Shown here piece after piece: positions 59,396 to 64,000 of a DNA stretch of 64,000 nt. The notes under the pieces are model-generated. The model made no database searches, was not told where the DNA came from, and saw nothing but the letters and a program-made list of their open reading frames with translations. The position numbers and the translations under genes are program-made. Within the stretch, counting starts at the first letter, position 1, and every line of letters begins with the position of its first letter. This stretch comes from Streptomyces sp. NBC_00442. GTDB taxonomy: Bacteria; Actinomycetota; Actinomycetes; Streptomycetales; Streptomycetaceae. Where the stretch lies: assembly GCF_036014195.1 (NCBI RefSeq), contig NZ_CP107918.1, forward strand, positions 6,820,001 to 6,884,000, written 5' to 3'.

Positions 59396-60315
59396 CCACC
59401 GACACGGCGCCCGCGCCCACGACCACCGTCCGCCGCCCGGCGCCCGCGGCCCGCAGGCGCCGCGTCCGGCCGGGACGCCTCGGCGTGCACGCCTTCCTGC
59501 TGACCGTCTCGCTCGCCTTCCTCGCGCCCCTGCTGCTCGCGGTCTACGCGTCGCTGCGCCCCTACGAGGAGACCTCGCGCTACGGATACTTCTCCCTCCC
59601 CAAGCACCTCTCCTTCGCCTACTACCGGCAGGCCTTCAGCGACGCGGGCATGACGAAGTACTTCGTCAACACGCTGATCATCGCGGTGCCCGGCGTGCTC
59701 ATCGTGCTGTTCCTCGCCTCGTTCGTCGCCTTCGCCGTCTCCAGGCTGCGGCTGCGGGGCGCGATGGCCCTGCTGATGCTGTTCACGGCGGGCAACCTGC
59801 TGCCCCAGCAGGTGATCGTCACGCCCCTGTACGTCGTGTTCAACCGCATCCCGCTGCCCTACTGGATGTCCGACTCGCTGACGCTGTTCGACTCGTACTG
59901 GGCCGTCATCGCCGTGCAGGTCGGCTTCCAGCTCGGCTTCTGCGTCTTCGTGCTCGCCAACTTCATGCGCACCCTGCCGCTGGAGATCCTGGAGGCGGCG
60001 ATCGTCGACGGCGCCGGGGTGTGGACGCAGTACTGGCGCATCACGCTGCCCCTGTGCCGGCCCGCGCTCGCGGCGCTGGCGACGCTCCAGTTCACCTGGA
60101 TGTACAACGACTTCCTGTGGGCCCTGATCTTCATGTCCGACGGCGACAAGCTGCCCATCACCTCCGCCCTGAACAACCTCCGCGGCCAGTTCTTCACGGA
60201 CTACAACCTGTTGGCCGCCGGATCGGTGATTGTCGCGCTGCCGACCCTGATCGTGTTCCTGCTGCTGCAACGGCACTTCATCGCGGGGCTGACCCTCGGG
60301 TCGAGCAAGGGGTAG
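59392..60315 (+). CDS. Sugar ABC transporter permease (MalG-type)
   Basis: A 307-residue permease. An Arg/Pro-rich N-terminus precedes six helices such as VHAFLLTVSLAFLAPLLLAVY. The EAA loop is EAAIVDGAGVWTQYWRITLPLC. A final QRHFIAGLTLGSSKG tail is typical of MalG-like proteins. Coupled to the upstream permease by GTGA. No ATPase follows. Confidence 0.9.
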   Translation: MTTDTAPAPTTTVRRPAPAARRRRVRPGRLGVHAFLLTVSLAFLAPLLLAVYASLRPYEETSRYGYFSLPKHLSFAYYRQAFSDAGMTKYFVNTLIIAVPGVLIVLFLASFVAFAVSRLRLRGAMALLMLFTAGNLLPQQVIVTPLYVVFNRIPLPYWMSDSLTLFDSYWAVIAVQVGFQLGFCVFVLANFMRTLPLEILEAAIVDGAGVWTQYWRITLPLCRPALAALATLQFTWMYNDFLWALIFMSDGDKLPITSALNNLRGQFFTDYNLLAAGSVIVALPTLIVFLLLQRHFIAGLTLGSSKG

Positions 60316-60555
60316 CGGCAGTCGGCGCTGGACCCTCAAGGGCGCCACGGATCCGGCGTCAACTCCCGCTCCCATCCGACTCGTTGGCTGCACGAGCCGG
60401 ACTCCTCACGCCCGCGACCAGGCATCGAGCACGGCTCGACCGGTGATCGAGCGTGCCTCAAGGCGAGCGTCACAAGGTCTGCGGCCTCAAGCAGATGCGC
60501 GCCTGCCGCGGGCCCGCCGTCGAGGCTCCCGCGCGGCTCGACTCCGGAGGCCACC

Positions 60556-60828
60556 ATGACCGTCGAACTGCACGTCGCCACCGCTCTCCTGCACGACTTC
60601 GACACGGCACACCACTCGCTTCCCGGCCGCGAGGTCGCCCGCCGGCCCAGCCCCGTCGACCCCGCCGTCACCATCGTCGACCTGGACACCGCGGACGCCC
60701 CCGAAGGAGCCGCCCTGATCGACCCCATCTTCCGGCGCACGGGACCGCGCGCGTTTCGCATCACCGAGATCCGCTGGTACGACCGCGACGGCTACTTCAT
60801 CGCCCCCAGCATCCCGCTCGCGGCCTGA
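60556..60828 (+). CDS. Hypothetical protein (90 residues)
   Basis: A 90-residue acidic ORF beginning MTVELHVATALLHDFDTAHH. It has a VTIVDLDTAD strand and a FRITEIRWYDRDGYFIAP end, suggesting a small beta-rich domain. There is no signal peptide or membrane segment. GGAGGCCACC precedes the ATG, which supports expression. It lies 240 bases after the permease and 220 bases before the RNA ligase gene on the same strand. I do not recognise the family. Confidence 0.5.
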   Translation: MTVELHVATALLHDFDTAHHSLPGREVARRPSPVDPAVTIVDLDTADAPEGAALIDPIFRRTGPRAFRITEIRWYDRDGYFIAPSIPLAA

Positions 60829-61048
60829 ACGGCCGCCCGCGCGGCGCCACTGGCGGCGAGGGCTCTCCCGGCTCGGCGACGGGCACCCGGCGCCGGCGGT
60901 TCGAGCGGCCGGCGGCCAGACCATAGCCGCAGCTCAGCCCCGTCGGCCACGGGTTTTCCGGTGGGCCGGGGCCCGATCGAAAATGGTTCGCCACGCGTCC
61001 GAGTACCGGTCAGGCTGCTGGGGAAAGCCCCCTTCCCAGGAGCACCCA

Positions 61049-62254
61049 GTGACCGACCTCGACCTTCTCGTTCCGCCCGCCGGCCTCGCCGCCGCCATCG
61101 ACGCCGGGCACGTCGTCCGCAAGGCCCACCCCCAACTCCCGCTCTCCATCTACTCGTACAGCAGGACCTGCCAGTACGAGCAGGCGTGGAACGAGGTCAC
61201 CACGCGCTGCCGGGGTCTTGTCGCCGACGACACGAGCGGGGCCGTGGTCGCGCACTGCCTGCCCAAGTTCTTCAACGTGTCCGAGCATGCCCTCGGCCGC
61301 CCCTACGCGCCGCCGCTGCCCGATGAACCCTTCGAGGTGTACGACAAGGTCGACGGCTCGCTCGGCATCGTCTTCCACTACGCCGGCCGCTGGCGGGCCG
61401 CCTCCCGCGGCTCGTTCACCTCCGAGCAGGCGACCTGGGCCACCGCGTGGCTCGACGCACGGGACTCCTCGGCGCTGCGGCCCGGCGTGACCTACCTGGC
61501 CGAGATCCTCTACCCGGAGAACCGGATCGTCGTCGACTACGGCGGCCGCCGCGACCTGGTGCTGCTCGCCGCGTACGACGCGAGCGGCGAGGAGCTCGCC
61601 CTGTCGCGCGCCGCAGGCCACTGGGCACGGGTCGGCTCCGTCGCGCGGACGTGGCCCGCGATGCCGCTCGCCGAACTCCTGGAGCACACCGGGGCCGACG
61701 CGCACGCCGACGGCCGTGCGGCACGGGGAACGGACGCCGAGGGCTATGTCATCCGCTACGCCTCGGGGCTCCGCGCCAAGGTGAAGATCAGCGAGTACGT
61801 GCGGCTGCACAAGGTGCTCACCGGCGTCACCGAACGGGACGTCTGGCGCTTCCTCGGCATCCGCCGGTTCGCCGGCGAGGACCCCAAGCGGGTGGCCCAG
61901 GCCATCGGCTGCGGCCCCGGCGAGATCGCCGAACTCATCGCGGACGGCGGCGACCCGCTGGACGTTATGCTGCGGCAGGTCCCCGACGAATTCGACGCGT
62001 GGGTGCAGGACGTGGCGGCCCGCCTCGACGGCCGGGCCGCCGAACTGGCCCGCCTCGCCGAGCGGCGGTTCGACGAGATCGCGCACCTCGCCCAGGACCG
62101 CGGCGCGTTCGCCCGTGCCGCCCGGCTGATCCCCGAGCGCACCGTGCGAGCCGCCGTGTTCCACCTGCTCGACGGCCGCGGCATCGACCTGATGATCTGG
62201 CGGGCCGTCAAACCGGCCGCCGCCAACCCGTTCACCAACGACGAGGAAAGCTGA
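61049..62254 (+). CDS. T4 Rnl1-like RNA ligase
   Basis: A 401-residue ATP-dependent RNA ligase. Motif I YDKVDGSLGIVF has the nucleophile Lys100; RGLVAD precedes it as in Rnl1-type enzymes. Motif III-like FTSEQ and LAEILYPENRIVVDYGG, motif IV EGYVIRY and motif V AKVKISEY complete the nucleotidyltransferase core. A helical C-terminus of about 130 residues follows, resembling the Rnl1 tRNA-specificity domain. It seals 5'-phosphate and 3'-OH RNA ends. GTG 61049 has AGGAG upstream. Eight bases after its stop the end-healing kinase starts. Confidence 0.88.
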   Translation: MTDLDLLVPPAGLAAAIDAGHVVRKAHPQLPLSIYSYSRTCQYEQAWNEVTTRCRGLVADDTSGAVVAHCLPKFFNVSEHALGRPYAPPLPDEPFEVYDKVDGSLGIVFHYAGRWRAASRGSFTSEQATWATAWLDARDSSALRPGVTYLAEILYPENRIVVDYGGRRDLVLLAAYDASGEELALSRAAGHWARVGSVARTWPAMPLAELLEHTGADAHADGRAARGTDAEGYVIRYASGLRAKVKISEYVRLHKVLTGVTERDVWRFLGIRRFAGEDPKRVAQAIGCGPGEIAELIADGGDPLDVMLRQVPDEFDAWVQDVAARLDGRAAELARLAERRFDEIAHLAQDRGAFARAARLIPERTVRAAVFHLLDGRGIDLMIWRAVKPAAANPFTNDEES

Positions 62255-62261
62255 ATTCCCG

Positions 62262-63185
62262 ATGCCCACCGTGCACGTCATGACCGGACTGCCCGCCTCC
62301 GGCAAGACCACCGCCGCCCGCAAGCTCGTCGAGGAATCGGGCGGCCAGTGCCGCCGCGTCAACCTCGACGACCTGCGCGGCATGTTCGACCCCGCGGGCC
62401 GCGGGCGCGAGCGGTCGCACACCGCCGAACAGAGCGTCCTCGCGGTCCAGGACTGCGCGGTGCGCGAGACGATCGCGGCGGGGTTCGACGTCGTGGTCGA
62501 CAACACCCATCTCACCCCGCACATCCCCAAGCGGCTCAAGGCCGCCGTGGCGGGCCGGGCGCGGTTCGTCGTGCACGACTTCACCGATGTGACCGTCGAG
62601 GAGTGCCTGCGCCGTGACGCGGCCCGCGCGGAGCCCGTCGGCGAGGACGTCATCCGCCTCCTCGCGGACAAGCACGCCAAGGCCGTGCGGGGCGGCTGGC
62701 GGCTCACCGACGCCTGGCTCAACGACACCGTCGTGCTGGCCGAGGCCGAGCCGTACATCCCGGACGCGTCCCTGCCGAGCGCCGTGATGTGCGACATCGA
62801 CGGCACGCTCGCCCTCAACGAGCACCGCAATCCGTACGACTTCAGCCGCTGTGAACAGGACGGCCTCAACGGCTCGGTCCGCGACGCCCTGATCGGTTTC
62901 CGGCAGGCGCACGGGGACACGATCGTGCTGCTGTCGGGCCGCGGCGAGGAGTTCCGGCCGCAGACCCGGGCCTGGCTCGCCGCGCACGACGTGCCCTACG
63001 ACGAGCTGTGGATGCGGCCGGCCGGTGACGGGCGGCGCGACGACGTCGTGAAGGCCGAACTCTTCGACGCGCATGTGCGCCACCGGTTCCACGTGCGCGT
63101 CAGCCTCGACGACCGCGACCGGGTCGTCGCGGTGTGGCGCGCCATCGGCCTGCCCACCTGGCAGGTCGCCTACGGCGACTTCTGA
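62262..63185 (+). CDS. Polynucleotide kinase-phosphatase (T4 Pnkp-like)
   Basis: A 307-residue bifunctional end-healing enzyme. The kinase P-loop GLPASGKTT is at residues 9-17; a VDNTH strand supports the 5'-kinase domain. The 3'-phosphatase domain starts with the HAD motif Cys177-AspIleAspGlyThr (Asp178 and Asp180), followed by LLSGRGEEFR and VSLDDRDRVV. It turns 2',3'-cyclic or 3'-phosphate and 5'-OH ends into ligatable ones. It pairs with the RNA ligase directly upstream (7-base gap), the T4 repair pair. Confidence 0.9.
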   Translation: MPTVHVMTGLPASGKTTAARKLVEESGGQCRRVNLDDLRGMFDPAGRGRERSHTAEQSVLAVQDCAVRETIAAGFDVVVDNTHLTPHIPKRLKAAVAGRARFVVHDFTDVTVEECLRRDAARAEPVGEDVIRLLADKHAKAVRGGWRLTDAWLNDTVVLAEAEPYIPDASLPSAVMCDIDGTLALNEHRNPYDFSRCEQDGLNGSVRDALIGFRQAHGDTIVLLSGRGEEFRPQTRAWLAAHDVPYDELWMRPAGDGRRDDVVKAELFDAHVRHRFHVRVSLDDRDRVVAVWRAIGLPTWQVAYGDF

Positions 63186-63235
63186 TCCGGCCGACACCCG
63201 GGGCGTGGGCAGGCCCGTTCCGGCACCCGGGGGCG

Positions 63236-63412
63236 TCAGCCGACGCGTTCCGGCACGGAGTGCGTGACGACGACGAGGAACGCGTCGCTCTCCAGGTCCA
63301 TCACGACCTCCGCCGCGAGGCCTTCGTTCCTGCGCTCGTGCGCGAACGCCTCCGCGGGCCAGTGGCCGCGCGGATCGCCGGCCGGAAAGCGTTCCAATAC
63401 CGTACGACGCAT
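63236..63412 (-). CDS. Small conserved hypothetical protein (58 residues)
   Basis: A 58-residue ORF beginning MRRTVLERFPAGDPRGHWPA, with a DLESDAFLVVV strand near the end. The composition looks like a small alpha/beta protein; similar short proteins occur in streptomycetes. GGGGGTGCG precedes the ATG. It is convergent with the kinase-phosphatase gene, 50 bp away. Function unknown. Confidence 0.6.
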   Translation of the reverse strand: MRRTVLERFPAGDPRGHWPAEAFAHERRNEGLAAEVVMDLESDAFLVVVTHSVPERVG

Positions 63413-63654
63413 TTCGTCGCACCCCCTTGTTTCTCTCTTCGGGCACTCGCACAACGACGCTCGCGCCGCCGGCGTTACGGCCCCCCGTGGCCGGTGCTCA
63501 CCGACCAGGACGCGGCGGGACGCCCGATGGTGGCACCCGGCAGGCAACAGCCCGGCCACAGTTGTGATGTGACCGAGGAGGCCCCGGGCCACCCGGGCGT
63601 TTCCGTGGCAGGGTGTTGCGGGCAGTCCACTGGGGGCTACGAAGAGGGGGAACC

Positions 63655-64000
63655 GTGATTGTGTGGATCAACGGTGCGTTCGGCGCGGGCAAGACGAGCA
63701 CCGCGCGCGAGCTGATCGACCTGATCCCGAACAGCACGTTCTACGACCCCGAGGTGATGGGCGGGGCACTACGGCAACTGCTGCCGCAGAAACTCCTTGC
63801 ACAGGTGACCGACTACCAGGACCTGCCGATCTGGCGACGCCTCGTGGTGGAAGGCGCCGCCGCGCTGCACGCCGAGGTCGGCGGCGTACTCGTGGTGCCG
63901 ATGACGCTCCTGAGACAGGAGTACCGGGACGAGATCTTCGGCGGGCTGGCCTCCCGCCGCATACCCGTACGCCATGTGGTTCTCACCCAAGAGGAAACGA
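63655..64000 (+). CDS. P-loop (TmrB-like) ATP-binding protein, truncated by window end
   Basis: The first 115 codons of a plus-strand gene. The start MIVWINGAFGAGKTSTAREL (from GTG) has a Walker A GAFGAGKTST and is close to the TmrB tunicamycin-resistance family of ATP-binding proteins. GAAGAGGGGG precedes the GTG. The C-terminus is outside the window, so antibiotic resistance cannot be confirmed. Confidence 0.8.
   Translation, partial: MIVWINGAFGAGKTSTARELIDLIPNSTFYDPEVMGGALRQLLPQKLLAQVTDYQDLPIWRRLVVEGAAALHAEVGGVLVVPMTLLRQEYRDEIFGGLASRRIPVRHVVLTQEET

Noticed and set aside
60316..60555. MerR-type operator or gene remnant after the permease
   Set aside because: CCTCAAGG and ACAAGG are present but no dyad with the required spacing, and the open frames look random.
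1..64000. tRNA or rRNA genes, insertion sequences, prophage or attachment sites
   Set aside because: No cloverleaf-like sequence, transposase, integrase or paired long repeats were recognised on reading.

Overview
The window is high-GC actinobacterial DNA. Very strong G/C bias at third codon positions, frequent GTG and TTG starts, GTGA/ATGA stop-start overlaps, mycothiol-type DinB enzymes, many TetR regulators and DasR-type operators all point to a Streptomyces or close relative. I see no tRNA, rRNA, CRISPR array, transposase or integrase. The stretch reads as ordinary chromosome carrying several small adaptive cassettes.

Layout. 1-3.3 kb: a sulfonate uptake and desulfonation operon (ssuCBAD, minus strand) behind a leaderless cysteine-rich leader peptide. 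3.4-6.8 kb: YjbQ, then a three-gene overlapping cassette (ImmA/IrrE-type peptidase, 7-TM protein, helical-repeat protein). 6.8-7.9 kb: two secreted or anchored small proteins. 8.0-15.9 kb (minus): a double-glycine precursor peptide with a glycine-zipper core, then HlyD adaptor, C39-peptidase ABC exporter, second NHLM-type ABC protein, HtpX and PspAB. 16.3-18.1 kb: GH18 chitinase with a DasR-like site, and an Lrp regulator. 18.5-25.3 kb: MurE paralogue, DinB protein, alpha/beta hydrolase with divergent TetR and twin operators, FUSC protein, HAD hydrolase. 25.4-30.6 kb: lactonase with a second DasR-like site, chelatase-like protein, BadF-type sugar kinase, Ung and a BNR protein. 30.7-36.5 kb: TetR, class II aldolase and ceramidase; an Old Yellow Enzyme divergent from ArsR; another TetR. 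36.7-42.6 kb: HAD, PAP2, M56 peptidase, DUF5134, VOC, GNAT, GDPD and PadR genes. 43.0-49.1 kb: DUF6421, SDR and threonine-aldolase operon, transglutaminase-like protein, acyltransferase, thioredoxin, and a flavin reductase behind a second Cys leader peptide. 49.3-54.5 kb: etfBA, DUF6986 lyase, Ser/Thr kinase. 54.6-60.3 kb: LacI, ROK and a sugar ABC importer. 60.5-64.0 kb: a small unknown protein, an RNA ligase and polynucleotide kinase-phosphatase pair, a 58-residue protein and a truncated P-loop protein.

How parts work together. The two Cys leader peptides have nearly the same promoter geometry (-35, 18-bp spacer, -10, six bases, start codon). They link the ssu operon with the distant flavin reductase, which could supply reduced flavin to SsuD. 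The two DasR-like sites link chitin breakdown with the lactonase. The peptide-export locus has its own precursor, protease and exporter but no visible modifying enzyme, and a strong hairpin separates precursor from exporter.

The best candidates for something undescribed are the glycine-zipper peptide system, the recurring short tandem repeats at gene 3' ends (seven places, unit lengths 8 to 42 bp), the ImmA/7-TM/helical-repeat cassette, and the conserved DUF6421 operon next to a leaderless promoter whose spacer is filled by a perfect palindrome.
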